NCBI GenBank assembly: GCA_010645155.1
Contig: CM021319.1
Location: 2,999,765-3,063,764, forward strand
DNA length: 64,000 nucleotides
Direction: 5' to 3'
DNA from: Tigriopus japonicus
Lineage: Eukaryota; Arthropoda; Copepoda; Harpacticoida; Harpacticidae
The notes under the pieces are model-generated. The model was given only the letters and a program-made list of their open reading frames with translations. It had not been told where the DNA came from and ran no database searches. Below are positions 1 through 11,625 of the stretch, piece after piece. A program made the position numbers and the translations under genes. Position 1 is the first letter of the stretch, and each line of letters starts with the position of its first letter.

Positions 1-291
1 ACAGGATGTTATAGTTAAAGCCAAGATGGTGAATAAAGTGTGAGGTTTGCGTCTGAAATGCACATATTTCTTCAAGGTGCTAAGAATGGTTGATTGCAAA
101 TGCAAGCTTTTTCGACTAGTTCAAAACTTGTTCTTCTTGAAACTAAAAATTCTTTCAAAAGCCACTACATTTCCTTAACAATTTGTCAATTTTGGCCAAA
201 AACGTAAATAAAAAGTGCAAATAAAGGTGAAAAGTGCAGAAAAATGGGTTTATGTTACCAAAAATCTTTTTACACTATTTGCCCGTCCCTA
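1..291. mobile_element. Terminal part of a non-autonomous hAT-like element (TAGGGACGGGCA family)
   Basis: The stretch is nearly identical to 21403-21696 and ends in GCCCGTCCCTA, the inverse complement of the TAGGGACGGGC terminus at 20459. Just inside the end are GTGCAAATAA-type subterminal repeats. The other end lies outside the window. The following eight bases (GTAATGAG) resemble the flanks of the 21.4 and 22.9 kb copies. Confidence 0.7.
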
Positions 292-393
292 GTAATGAGT
301 AATGGCGTTCTTTGATGAGAATGGAATCCCCAAGTATCTTTTCAGATACTTGGAGAAAACGGAATTCATGGATTCCCAGGTAGATGTCGAGAC

Positions 394-810
394 TCANNAG
401 ATTGAACCAGTGACCCACACCGATAACGCATACCCATACATCGACAATACAAGCGTATTGAAAATACGAATCATGAGAGTAGTGGGAAGGTCTCGGATAC
501 TCAGGTTTGGAAAAAGAAAGCCGATCCTCGCTCGGGCTTTGACGTTTACTTTACGTAGATGTGCCGAGAACGACAGTTGGGAGGAAAAGTTCACTCCTAG
601 ATAACTGAACTCATTGACTCTTTCCAATTCGTTGCTTCCGTAGAAGAAGTTGGATGGGGGAAGCCATCCTTTGTGAAAAACCAAGATCTTGGATTTTTTA
701 TGTTCACTTCCAAATCGTTGAGTTCACAGTAGGTCTGTAACTTATTCAAGGCATTCTGCAAGTCGTCGGCTGAGTGAGCGAGAAGGCTGGAGAGTCCTCT
801 TATCTTGCCA
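394..810 (-). mobile_element. LINE (non-LTR) reverse transcriptase relic
   Basis: On the minus strand this reads as the C-terminal half of a LINE reverse transcriptase. An ADD catalytic-box remnant (HSADDLQ) comes first, then a NDLEVN segment, a KILVFHKG-like motif after one frame change, and the EFSYLGVNF motif that precedes the thumb region. The frame runs into two ambiguous bases (397-398). It has no complete ORF and is a dead fragment. Similar fragments of other LINE copies lie at 16803-17010 and 62880-63310. Confidence 0.75.
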
Positions 811-1299
811 ACTATTTCAATTGTTCTCCATCCTTAGAGGGTCAATGAAACATGTGATAAATTCAAGTCTGGTTATTATTGGTAGTTGGTGCTACATTTG
901 AAGTACGATAAACCTTTGTCATTAACCTAGTTCCAATTTGTAAAATCAACATTATATGTAAAGAAGTTCTAGTGCTGATACTTATTTTTGGTCGATTTGG
1001 CCTTGAAAATTACATTAACGGATTTGAATCTAGAGAAGAAAAGCACAGCTCCAACCAAAAGATAATTAGGGAAACTTTGGGTTGAATGTTCAACCAAATC
1101 TCGGCCAATAACATTTTGATTAAATCTAGGGTAAAAATAAAGACTGTCAAGAATAACCAATTTTCACTACATGGTATAAATGTTTTTCACCAAAGATTTG
1201 TCTACCTGCCTATTTTCGTAGTTGCAAAATTTTCATCAAAAATTTGGATTTTGAATACAGAAGAAGCTCTAAAAATACCAATTTATTTCCCCTGAATAC

Positions 1300-1420
1300 C
1301 TACAAATTTAAATATTTTTTTAAATATTTGGGTGCTTTTTAAATATTTTCCTAAATATTTTGATGTTTTTTCCTTAAATATTATTTAAATATTTGGCCTT
1401 GAAAATTAAATATTTTCGGC
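1300..1420. repeat. AT-rich low-complexity TTAAATATTT repeats
   Basis: About eight imperfect copies of AAATATTT separated by short spacers. It looks like simple low-complexity DNA with no coding content. Confidence 0.7.
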
Positions 1421-1429
1421 CGCTCTACG

Positions 1430-3090
1430 TATTAAAAGTAAGTATCAGCACTAGTCAATTTCATTGAATTTCATTTTGAAACAAAATAAATAACAATTGC
1501 ACCCACATTCTGTTAATGCAATAAATGGGTTAGACAATGAACTCAAAACACGTTACTACAATTTTGGTTGGGATAACATGTATTCCAGATTTTCTAACAG
1601 TTATTCAAGTCTGGAAAGGAAACCCGTGGACACTGGAGATGTTTCTTGCTCTATATCTCTCATGAACTGCTTCACACAGAACATTATTTGCCAGGAGGCT
1701 AGTACTTGTCGCTGAATCATTTTTTTCGCCTCGATTTTTTTAAAAGTTGTTTCGTTTCAGAGGCTTTGGAGACTTCAATAACTTTTTACATGCTGAGAGG
1801 ATGCTTGACAAGGAAAAACATATGGTAGACTTCTCCTAAAAACTTTTGAGCCAAGCTTAATCTCCGAGGAGCATCATATGATCTGCTTGATGGGTTTGGA
1901 TGTTACAATGCCTGCTTTTCGCCATTAGTGTTAATATGGTCCTTCATTGAAGAGGAGAACAAAGGCTGTCTTTTCTATATCTTTTCCAAATCCAAAATTC
2001 GCACTTAAGGAAACACATCCAATAAGCTTTTACATCATACGTATATGTTGCATTCTTCATAAGGTAACTTTCTAGCAAATTTAAGGAAGGCATGGTATAA
2101 GGCTTGGTTAACAAAACAAAGATGAATGGAATCTTGTTGTCAAGGCCTCGGTTTTCACATGTTTGTCACAAATCACACAATAGTCAAATGCAGGGGGCCT
2201 TTCCTTGTTGCTTCTTGGAGCATAAGCAGCTTGTAATTCCACGCCAGGTAGACTCACTTGTTAAGCAAGGTTGAAGTAGGTTGGAATCCCAAAAGCCATG
2301 TCAAACCATTCCCATACGCTACTTTTCAGGTTGATTTATTCTGTGAAATACTCTTGTGGAACTCCACTCGACAACGAGTTATGAATGACGAATGTGTTGG
2401 CAACTAACTTGTTTGTCTTCTCATGGCAGGGTGACAAAACTGAGAATTAGGCAGGACATTCAAAACCATCATTTTTAAGAAACAGGCTTGGCATTGTTAA
2501 CCTGTCGGAATCTGAGATGCTTGCAAGCAATTCAATAGTTGTAAGCAAGGTTCAAACAAAATTACGTAAATTAAATTGTGTTTCATCTCGTCCCAATGCA
2601 TGTCTATTTCATGGTTGATCAGCTTTGGCCTCGCTGAAAAAATCCTATGAATCATAAATTCAAAAAAGGTGGGAGCATGGTGAAAAATTTTACTTGTAAA
2701 AGTCGTTAAAACTGTCCACTACCTATTTTTGGACAGAATGTTTGATGTTCATGTAGCCTTCAAGAATCGATTGGTACATACCTTAGTTCTTGGCGTGCCC
2801 ATCTATTTTAGGCATAATTTTGTACCACCATGTCTGGGCTTGGTCTGTGGGTAGAGTGCACTTTTTTCCAAGGTGTTGATTTGTTGTTGTATATGCTTCG
2901 GAAACAAGACATTATTTGAATGTTGATTTAGCTTCCTTCCCAATTATCGGCGGTACAGAACGGTTTTATCTTTAAAAGACAAAGAAGAAATGTCTAAAGT
3001 GTGATCCATTCTCTTAAATTCTTTTTATTTGCTTTCTCTCTATTATTTTAGGAAAGATTCAAAGTGGATTGAAAGGGTGGAAGTTAAAAA
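1430..3090. other. Gene-free stretch
   Basis: No conserved ORF, splice-linked exon series or transposon terminus was recognised here. The sequence is AT-rich with scattered stop codons in all frames. Confidence 0.5.
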
Positions 3091-3294
3091 CTTTCCATGA
3101 CAAGCACTTTTAAAATCAATGAGGAAGCTGATGAAAAGAATCAACAGAGTCATTCACCGACTATGTTCTTCGCACCAATCAAAAATTGGAATATAGATTG
3201 CTTTGCTCTGACGATCGTGATTGCAGGAGCTGTCTTTTTTGTAGGGACACTACCGATCCCGGTTCAGATAGCTCCATCAATGAATGGTGGCTTT

Positions 3295-6201
3295 CTAATA
3301 CCAAGGAGCGTAGTTCAAACCATGGGTGGTGACACTGGAGTAACCGAATCCACGGGCATAGGGAAGGCCATAACCGTAAGCGTAAGGAAGAGCGCCATAG
3401 GGAAGAGCAGCGGCGTAAGGAGCGGCAGCGTAAGGGAGGGCAGTGCTGTAGGCCAAAGGAGCAATCTGAGCAGATCGCTTCTCGCGGTTCTTGGCCTCCT
3501 CAAAGGCTTCAAAGAACTTGGCCTTGGCCTCAGCCACCTCAGCGGTGTCCACAACGGGCTCAGGGGCAACTCCGGTGTCAACAGGGGCAACACCCTCATA
3601 CACAGGGGCAACGGGCAAGTTGGTGGCCTCAGCGCGGAATCCCAAAGCATCGGCGATGTAGTTCACACGTTGGGGAATGCCGTTAGCGTCCACATAGCTG
3701 TAAGAGCCAGTCACACCACCATAGGCATTGCCGATCTCTTGCTTGGCCGAGTTGATGTTGGAATATCCGTAGTTCAAGTTGCCGAACTCATCCTGAGCCT
3801 GGTATTGCGAGGACACGGTGGCAGCAGGGATGGGAGCGGGGGCCACGGCAATGGGGGCAGCATTGTAAGCAATGGGCGCGCCATTATAAGCGTAGGGCAA
3901 GTAGTTAGCAGCATAAGGAGCAAGGCCATAAGGGAGGCCAGCAGTGTAGGGGGCGGCGATGATGCCAGCATTGGCCACGGCCAAGACAGAGGAAAGGACG
4001 ACCTGTAAAAAAGCAAAGAAAATAAGTAGGTAAATAATTTCAACGTTTCATTACAAATCAAGTTAAAAATTTGAGAAGTTTAAGATAAGAAAAACTCTTT
4101 TTGAAACATGCCTGAAAGCATGGAATTAATATTTGATATTCATTGACTTATGTTTAATTGTTTAGATCAACGGTCGGCAACCAGTGGGCCTGCAAGCCAT
4201 CTGTAGTACCTCGCTAATGGGCCCAAAGCTCTTCAAACTTTAATTTGTGGCCCCCCCTCACTTTCCCACGTCTGCTAGTTTTTTATCAAGGCTCTTTTTG
4301 TGACAGAATATCCCAACAAACAGGATTGGCAGCCCAAGTGTAGTCCATGTAAGCCTATCATGAACAACATAATTTTTGGTACTTTTAAATTTTCAGTTTC
4401 ACTATCACAAAGCATTTATTAACAGAAGTTGATTTTTTCACATTTTCCTGTTGGAGCCCTCAGGCATGAGTGAGCTAATGGCATTGATGAGATGATTGGG
4501 AAAGTTGACGCAATACCATATTTGAAATATGTCCTTTATGAAGAAAAAAAAACAGGCTTTTGGAACAATATCCCGAAAAAATTGTCGCGAATATTTAATT
4601 CATCCTAACCTCAAGAAAAACATAGATGAAAGAAAGTTTATAAATTCACTCTTTTATGATTGGCTATAAAATGTCACGCTGTCTATTTATTTGGATCTAT
4701 TTTCAAGTGGCAATATTTTGACTAGGTCTATTTTGTACCCACTCACTTCTGATTAGCGCTATTATGATTAGGGGTGCACTTTTCGTGCAAAAAGATAGAC
4801 CAAAAAGTGCAAATTAAAGTACAAATAAAAGTGCAAAAATGTGCTAACATTTTTTGTGAAAAACAATGAAATTGGTTGATTGATCTGGTTCATTTGGGAA
4901 AACACGAAAATTGCTAAGTCCCTGGTTGTTCCAAAAATGCTTGTTAAGTCAAAAAAGATCAGAAATGCATTTCTCCCAATATTGGGTCACCTGTCAACAT
5001 ACATTGGTCAGATTTTACAGTATAATAAAATTAGGTCAAATTGATGGTCTTTTAGTAAACTGTCAACAGACCTGTTGCTTTTTATAAAAAGCCAGCTGAT
5101 CATCTGACTCTAGGATTTTTAGTGTGGCTTTACTTAGTTAAATGGTAAAACATAAATAAGCAGATACATGCAATGTCTATCTAACCTTTTGACCATTTGG
5201 CTTCATTTCAATATTCAAGCCAAAGGGTTTTTCACTAAACATAAGGACCATACTTGGTCAAGTTTTTTCAAGGTCTTTTGGTCTTTTTTAGTTTTGATTT
5301 AAGTGGGTAAGTTGATTACTATTATTTTCAATGTTTATTCAACGTTTCTTTCTATCCATTGATTGGTTTTGTTGAGCAGAATTGTTATTAATGTCAAAAA
5401 AATTAAGTTTCTGCGAAAAAATTAAAGCGTTCACCGACATGATTTAAATTACCAGCCCATAAGGTAAACTATTTACCCCAACAAGTGAGGTCAATTTCAA
5501 TGTTTGGAACAATCAACAATATATTAAATGGTTTTAGCCATGCTGGGGTTTTATGAGGGAATTTTTTTTTTTAGACGGAACTTGGAAAAAATGCTCATTT
5601 TTTTAAATTTCTGACCAAAAAACAAGATATCAGCAAGGAATCACGAAAAGTGCAAAAACGTGTAAAAACGGCAAAAAGTGCAAATAAAGCTAGAAACCGG
5701 CCAAACGTGTAAAAAAGTGCATTTGCATGAAAAGTGCACCCCATTATGATATAAAGCCGGTGGGCCCCTGACAACACGTTACCAAATTTGGTGAGCCTTG
5801 ACCCAAACGTGGTTGCCAACGATTTTCCTGTAGATGGATCTAAACAATTGAAGAATGGATTGATCAAGACAAACATTAAAATTTGTCTCATTTCCAATTT
5901 TCAAGCAAATAGAGGACCAACTCTTGTATTTTCTAATCCATACTCCAACATATTTGATTCATTAAATACGAAACATATAGAATAAAAGAAGAACTTTTAA
6001 ATTTATTGCCAATAAAAGCAATGGATTCAAAACTGAAAACCATCTTCTTCAACTTCTTGCCCCAAGGTGTCCATTACTTTTTGTGAAAACCAAGGAATTT
6101 TCTTATGTCTTTTTAACATTTTTTGTCTTTGCCTTCATTTGTTCCCTGATTCCACAACTGAAAATAATCAACTGGGTAGTGGAACTCACCAAAGCGTTCA
6201 T
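3295..6201 (-). CDS. Cuticle protein with chitin-binding RR-like region (cluster copy 1)
   Basis: The exons are complement(6190..6201), encoding MNAL, and complement(3295..4002). The donor is GTGAGT, the acceptor TTTTTTACAG, and the product is 239 aa. A signal peptide runs from MNAL through VVLSSVLAVANAG. An A/P/Y-rich stretch follows (PYAANYLPYAYNGAP), then a chitin_bind_4-like core around residues 75-130 (DEFGNLNYGYSN, GSYSYVDANGIPQRVNYIAD, GFRAEATNLP). After a KKFFEAFEEAKNREKR-type charged segment comes a second YGLPYARGFGY-rich tail ending NYAPWY. Such secreted proteins bind chitin in the exoskeleton. The 2.19-kb intron carries nested hAT elements. Exon 2 differs from copy 2 at only about ten positions. 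A long antisense ORF over exon 2 is a codon-bias shadow. The start is chosen because all three cluster genes have the same ATGAACGCTTTG exon downstream of a TATA box. Confidence 0.9.
4167..5816. mobile_element. hAT-like relic with GGTCGGCAACC termini, in the cuticle gene intron
   Basis: The left end reads GGTCGGCAACCAGTGGGCC and the right end is the inverse-type ACGTGGTTGCCAACG. Related termini occur at 21880-21930, 23340-23453 and 35940-36030. GGTCGGCAACC followed by a GGGCC-rich stretch is typical of hAT/Charlie-like ends. No transposase is left. A second element is inserted at 4769-5742. Target-site duplication of the outer element is not clear. Confidence 0.55.
4769..5742. mobile_element. 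Non-autonomous hAT element with intact 8-bp target duplication
   Basis: A 974-bp element flanked by the perfect direct repeat ATTATGAT (4761-4768 and 5743-5750). The terminal inverted repeats are about 20 bp (GGGGTGCACTTTTCGTGCAA on the left, one mismatch on the right). Subterminal AAAGTGCAAAT-type repeats occur at both ends. There is no transposase ORF. The 8-bp duplication places it in the hAT superfamily. Confidence 0.85.
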
Positions 6202-6270
6202 GTTGATTGGTTGATTTTGAGTTTAGGTGCGAAGCTAAACGGTGAATGCTCGTTTCTAGTTAGAATTCAG

Positions 6271-6278
6271 TATTTATA
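6271..6278 (-). promoter_or_regulatory. TATA box of cuticle gene copy 1
   Basis: The minus strand reads TATAAATA about 70 bp upstream of the ATG. The sequence between TATA box and ATG, including the CACCGTTTAGCTTCGCACC stretch, is shared with copies 2 and 3. This supports a common core promoter and 5' UTR. Confidence 0.75.
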
Positions 6279-6599
6279 CTCGAGCAAGCCCGAAAGTTTG
6301 AGTCTTGGACGAGAAACGAGATCTGTACGCAATCGCCTTCAAGCCCCACCCAACAATCCAGTCTTCAAAACGGTTGGTTGTGCCCCCCACCACCAAAAAG
6401 AAGATGAAGGTAGACCTTGTATAACAAGAAAGATCCCGGCCCGTTTACGCAATAACTGGATGGATTGGTGGACTCATTCAAAAAAAAGGATTTATTACAG
6501 ATGTCTAGATTGGCAAGCATACTATCCAGTCAGTGCCAAAATCACGAGCCGAAGCAATGCTTCCAATTAGTCTAATAAGTAGTGATAGACCAAAAGCGC

Positions 6600-6912
6600 T
6601 TTTGGCCGAAATTTCGGTTTCAGTTTCGGTTTTGCCTACCGAAATCGAAAGCAAACATGCACTATAAGAGATGGAGCTTGATAACAAAATCGAAAAATGT
6701 TTGGTCCAAAAACCTCTGAAATTTAAGTTTTCTGATTTTTCAAAATTTGCGACTACCCAACCTCAAGATTTTTCAAAATTTGCGACTACCCAACCTCAAG
6801 ATTTTTCAAAATTTGCGACTACCCAACCTCAAGATTTTTCAAAATTTGCGACTACCCAACCTCAAACACATGTTTCGGTTAAGCCCTCTTTCGGCCGAAA
6901 CTTTCGGGAGAA
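6600..6912. repeat. Four-copy 33-bp tandem repeat between TTTCGGCCGAAA inverted motifs
   Basis: Four consecutive identical 33-bp units (6734-6865, beginning GATTTTTCAAAATTTGCGAC) are flanked by CCGAAA-rich sequence: GGCCGAAATTTCGG on the left and TTCGGCCGAAA on the right. The flanks look like terminal inverted repeats of a small DNA transposon. The 11-residue peptide repeat in the ORF is a by-product of a repeat length divisible by three. Confidence 0.7.
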
Positions 6913-6914
6913 AA

Positions 6915-8130
6915 TATTTTTTCCCATTGCGTAAATGCTACATTAAGCTAGTATCTCTTTTAAGTGAACATTTCAGGTGAAAGCATTTTTCAGTTTATTT
7001 TTTTAAAAACGAGTGTTTAACACTTTCATTTACATTCTTTATTTTGATTTATTTCAACTTTCTCCGCTAATTGTCAAAACCTTTGTGTACGCCAATGTTG
7101 ATATTTACTGATTTTTCTTTCATTGGCAAAAATTTGCCAGACATGTCCCAATTACCGTTAAAATGTAACTTATTACGATTGTCATGAATTTGTTGTCAAA
7201 TAACTTAATACAATAAGAATGGTTTTATTTCGCAAAAAGGGCAAGAAGTGGCTTACTTACAATTCATCAATTTACGTAACGAACAATGGAAAAAGTGCGT
7301 GAAAAAATCGAGGAAATGCTTATAATCCCTGAAGTTGCAATGAACGTGATTTTCAGTTTCAGTTGATTCACTCTTCAGGCCAAACTATGGCAATACAGTA
7401 AAAAACAAAAACATAACACCTGTGTGTGTCCGGTGATATGTCGATTTAGGGCATTTTTCTTTGTCTCTACAACAGGGCTGCAAATTGTGTTCACCTAATG
7501 ACGTGGATTTTTTTTGCAATAAACTAAAACCGAGTAGCAATGATGCAACCAATTATCTTCGATTTGTGATTGATACAATATAAGTTGCATGTAGACAAAA
7601 CAGGGGCAAAGTCTTGATTTCAGAGCAATCCTCAACATCAACTTGTTGGCAAAATTGCAGCTTCTATTGTATGCTAAAATTGCAAAGGGAGAGCAGACAG
7701 GGTCAAGGGCAAGACGGAGAAGCGGACAATGGTGCAAAAATAGCTACAAGTTATTGTATACGCTTTGCCAAACACTTGGTTTAATGAGTTAAATGATGGT
7801 TTAATGATAAGGTGACGTTTTGGGAATCACAACACACATAAAACTTAAGAATTGCTACATGCCACGTCTTTTTTTGGCTTTTTACATTATTTTGTTTGAT
7901 GACCCATTTTCATCACCGTCACGGTGATGTTCCTTTTCTTATGAATCAACCGGTAAATCACATTTGGACTTTGAAATCAAATCCTTCTAATCGAATCTTC
8001 TTCTAATTAAAAAAGATAAGATGTACACTCCAAGGTTGTTTCTAATCAGCAAGGGAGGAAAAAAAAGTGCTAGCCTATGTGATCATAGGGTACCAATTCT
8101 AGATGTTTAAAAAGGTAGGTCAGCTTAGAG
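6915..8130. other. Gene-free stretch
   Basis: AT-rich sequence without recognisable coding or repeat structure. Confidence 0.45.
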
Positions 8131-8270
8131 CATTATAATAAAAGAGTACGCGCATGTGACTTTTTGGTCCTAGACATCGATTCCATAGTACTATTAAATC
8201 AATGTCTCGTGCTATAACTATAACACTATAATAAAAGAGTTGCATGCGCGTACTCTTTTATTTTAGGTCA
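8131..8270. mobile_element. Short foldback element (MITE-like)
   Basis: A perfect 20-bp inverted repeat pairs 8137-8156 (AATAAAAGAGTACGCGCATG) with 8243-8262. The CTATAATAAAAGAGT core is repeated inside (8226-8240) and again at 37901-37915 beside a tandem repeat. This suggests a small dispersed family. Confidence 0.6.
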
Positions 8271-8929
8271 GTTCTGGCAAGCTGAAAAGTTGCAGTAAAG
8301 GACAACTAGCTGTGCCACTACTCTAGAATTTTACTTTGCAAGAAAACAACTTTTTTCCTTGGTCTATTGGTCAGGGTTTAAAGGCAAAGTTGCAAAAAGT
8401 TCGATCTGGAAGGCAACCATGCCTGCTTGCTTGCACTGAGTTGGACCGATAAGGTATGGGCATGGGTGAATGTAAGTGAGCCACTTTTTTTCATTGTTTC
8501 TTTTCGTTGGAAACCTTAATGCCAAACATAATATTTCTTTTGAACTACCAGCGAACATTATCTTTTATCTTTGCGATGGCATAATCCAATATTTTAATTT
8601 TTCATGAATTGCCACTTTCAAGAAATTCAACTAAAATGAAAATAACTAAGTAATCGCATGAAAAACTCAAAAAAATCTCCCGTAACATTATTTGGAGCCA
8701 CAAAGGATTAGCTCTGAATGGGTCAAAGATTCCAATTTCATCGAGTAAAAAGTGGCCTAACTTCGCCTAAAATCGTGTCAAATTGCACACTGGGCTCCGA
8801 ACTAAGTGATTTTGCTCGAGTTCCCCATGCAGAGGGTCGTGTTTTTCGATTGACTGAAATTTTCTATTTGAAAAATCATGTTTTTATTTTTCTCTCAAGG
8901 ATCATTGATCTGCATACAGTCTACTAAAT

Positions 8930-9420
8930 TCGGGCTGGCACGCTTGAATTAAACCTTGAAAAAGCCGAAGGGCTAAAGAGATTGTTGGACGGCTCAGAAC
9001 GATCAGTGAAAAACCTGCGCAGTGGATCCAAACACCAAATACGTCGACCACTCGTTAAGTCGCAAATACGAAGCTACGGTTTCGCCCTTAGAGTGTTGAA
9101 CCCGTGGAATGATATTGATTTAAAGATTTGTGAAGCTAGAACTTTTTCAAAGTTTAAAAGTGAATTGGAATCATGCAATCTAAGTATGTTTTTATCGCTC
9201 GACTTATCACAGATGTGGCTCATTCAAGTTTATTACCCTTAATCACTCGCATTACTCTTTGACTATGTGCATCCTTGCGCTTGTGGTTTGATACTGTGAA
9301 CTTTATACATCATTTTTTTTCATTTTTCATTCTTTCAATATTGATATATTTACTATTTTATTTTTACGCTCACTATGCACCTCTGAGAGTGCTAGAGCTT
9401 TTAGAACAATAAACCATCAA
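8930..9420 (+). mobile_element. LINE 3' end relic
   Basis: The plus frame around 8982-9190 encodes the extreme C-terminus typical of CR1/Jockey-type LINE polymerases: an R-rich segment, then RVLNPWNDID and FSKFKSELE. An AT-rich 3' region ending ACAATAAACCATCAACAAAC follows. A shorter similar tail occurs near 11390-11455. Confidence 0.6.
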
Positions 9421-9809
9421 CAAACAAATGTGCAACATTTGATTACGTATTTTCCTAGTCTTTTTATCCTAAAAAGTTTCAGCACTGAAGAACATCTCAA
9501 ATCTTAGTATTTCAAGATTCATTTTGTGGTTCTAACAAATCAAACTTCTTCATTTCAAAAACAATTTTCCTAGAGAAAGAATACGATGCATGTTTTTTTT
9601 TCATTTTTTTGATTAAGGAAAGTTTGACACATTGGGACATATCTTCCTTCGTTTGTTTTCTGAACACGTCATTCACCGACTATGTTCTTCGCACCAATCA
9701 AAAATTGGAATATAAATTGCTTTGCTCTGACGATCGTGATTGCAGGAGCTGTCTTTTTTGTAGGGACACTACCGATCCCGGTGTTGGTAGCTCCATCAAT
9801 ACGGGCTTT

Positions 9810-11009
9810 CTAATACCAAGGGGCATAGTTCAAACCATGGGTGGTGACACTGGAGTAACCGAATCCACGGGCATAGGGAAGGCCATAACCGTAAGCGTAA
9901 GGAAGAGCGCCATAGGGAAGAGCAGCGGCGTAAGGAGCGGCAGCGTAAGGGAGGGCAGTGCTGTAGGCCAAAGGAGCAATCTGAGCAGATCGCTTCTCGC
10001 GGTTCTTGGCCTCCTCAAAGGCTTCAAAGAACTTGGCCTTGGCCTCAGCCACCTCAGCGGTGTCCACAACTGGCTCAGGGGCAACTCCGGTGTAAACAGG
10101 AGCAACACCCTCATACACAGGGGCAACGGGCAAGTTGGTGGCCTCAGCACGGAATCCCAGAGCATCGGCGATGTAGTTCACACGTTGGGGAATGCCGTTA
10201 GCGTCCACATAGCTGTAAGAGCCAGTCACACCACCATAGGCATTGCCGATCTCTTGCTTGGCCGAGTTGATGTTGGAGTATCCGTAGTTCAAGTTGCCGA
10301 ACTCATCCTGAGCCTGGTATTGCGAGGACACGGTGGCAGCGGGGATGGGAGCGGGGGCCACGGCAATGGGGGCAGCATTGTAAGCAATGGGCGCGCCATT
10401 ATAAGCGTAGGGCAAGTAGTTAGCAGCATAAGGAGCAAGGCCATAAGGGAGGCCAGCAGTGTAGGGGGCGGCGATGATGCCAGCATTGGCCACGGCCAAG
10501 ACAGAGGAAAGGACGATCTGTAATTTGATGCTCAAGGTTCAGCAACTGAATGATCTATGAACTCAACTTGGCTATTCAACACACATTTTCCACTATGATT
10601 CACTAAAGTAGCTTAGTGTTACTTTAATATCCAGATAACTTTTTTGCAAAGTGCCAAGGTGTCATTGCTATTTCTTTATATCGCATTTTCAGGCGAATTT
10701 CAACATTAAAGATGTTTAATTTCGCAGCCTCTTGCTGAGATGTCCTGACTTGCCAATGAAAAAATTGAAGTTCGAAGTTTGTCTGGATCTGCGATATAAA
10801 ATGCGATACATAATTTAGTCATTATTAGACTGGAACACTGAAAGTGATTATGTTAATGATAGTAGCGTGCTGTTTGTTCTCTTTTCCATTATTATACAAT
10901 ACGGTAAAACAGAATTTAATGCCATACTGTTGAACCATTCTTAGGGTATTGTTCAACTTTTTGGACGAAAAACAAGGGTTTTGAATATGGAACTTACCAA
11001 AGCGTTCAT
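9810..11009 (-). CDS. Cuticle protein with chitin-binding RR-like region (cluster copy 2)
   Basis: The exons are complement(10998..11009), encoding MNAL, and complement(9810..10517). The donor is GTAAGT, the acceptor ATTACAG, and the product is 239 aa. The domain plan matches copy 1: signal peptide, A/P/Y-rich segment, RR-like core with GSYSYVDANGIPQRVNY, charged linker and NYAPWY end. The clearest protein difference is Tyr in place of Asp in the VAPVxTGVAPEP linker. Exon 2 and the 3' UTR are nearly identical to copy 1, but the 480-bp intron is unrelated, including its 3' end. That pattern suggests recent conversion of the exon-2 block rather than simple duplication. An upstream ORF start within the intron (MSIKLQ) is an artefact of reading through the acceptor. 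Confidence 0.9.
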
Positions 11010-11078
11010 GTTGATTGGTTGATTTGGGTTTAGGTGCGAAGCTAAACGGTGAATGATCACTTCTCGTCGAGCCCCCGT

Positions 11079-11086
11079 ATTTATAC
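11079..11086 (-). promoter_or_regulatory. TATA box of cuticle gene copy 2
   Basis: The minus strand reads GGGTATAAATAC at the same distance from the ATG as in copies 1 and 3, followed by the shared CACCGTTTAGCTTCGCACC leader. Confidence 0.75.
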
Positions 11087-11625
11087 CCAAACCGTTCTGA
11101 ATGAACTCTGCATTCTTGAAAGGCAAGACAGGGGAAAAAGAGTCCGAGGAATCGAGATCTATGTTTGACCACCTTCAGGCCTCGCCCTTAAATCCGGTCT
11201 TTGACATAGTTGCCCCACTACACTAAAAACAGGGTGTAGGGAATGATTGGTGAAGATCATACGAAAGCTCTACTATCTTGTTGAATTTATTCTCAGTTGG
11301 CAAAGTCGTGCAAAGGATTAAAGATGGAATAAATTAGAGTGCAGTACATATTGTATGTCATCTGTCATCTGTATGTGACTGTATGTCAACGATGACACAT
11401 ACTCTCAATGCAACTCTTAGGGAGTGCTTGAGTTGTCGAAACAATAAACAATATAGTTGCATTACAAACTATTGTCCCCTTCGTGTGGGGATGCTGAAGT
11501 AATCCTGTTCCCCGACCTGTATTCTATCGATATTCATTTTGCTCATTCCTTTCCTTCTTATGTGCATTTTAACGAATCTACTTTTCAAAAATGTGTTCCC
11601 AACTGGCTTTTTCAATGTTAATTGG

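Noticed and set aside
3097..4008. 303-codon plus-strand ORF overlapping cuticle exon 2
   Set aside because: It is antisense to a well-supported chitin-binding exon, reappears identically over copy 2 (9609-10523), and its composition (G/S/V-rich) mirrors the GC-rich codons of the real strand.
6671..6980. Repeat-peptide ORFs (DFSKFATTQPQ type)
   Set aside because: They are produced by a 33-bp tandem repeat open in more than one frame, with no start context or neighbouring exon.
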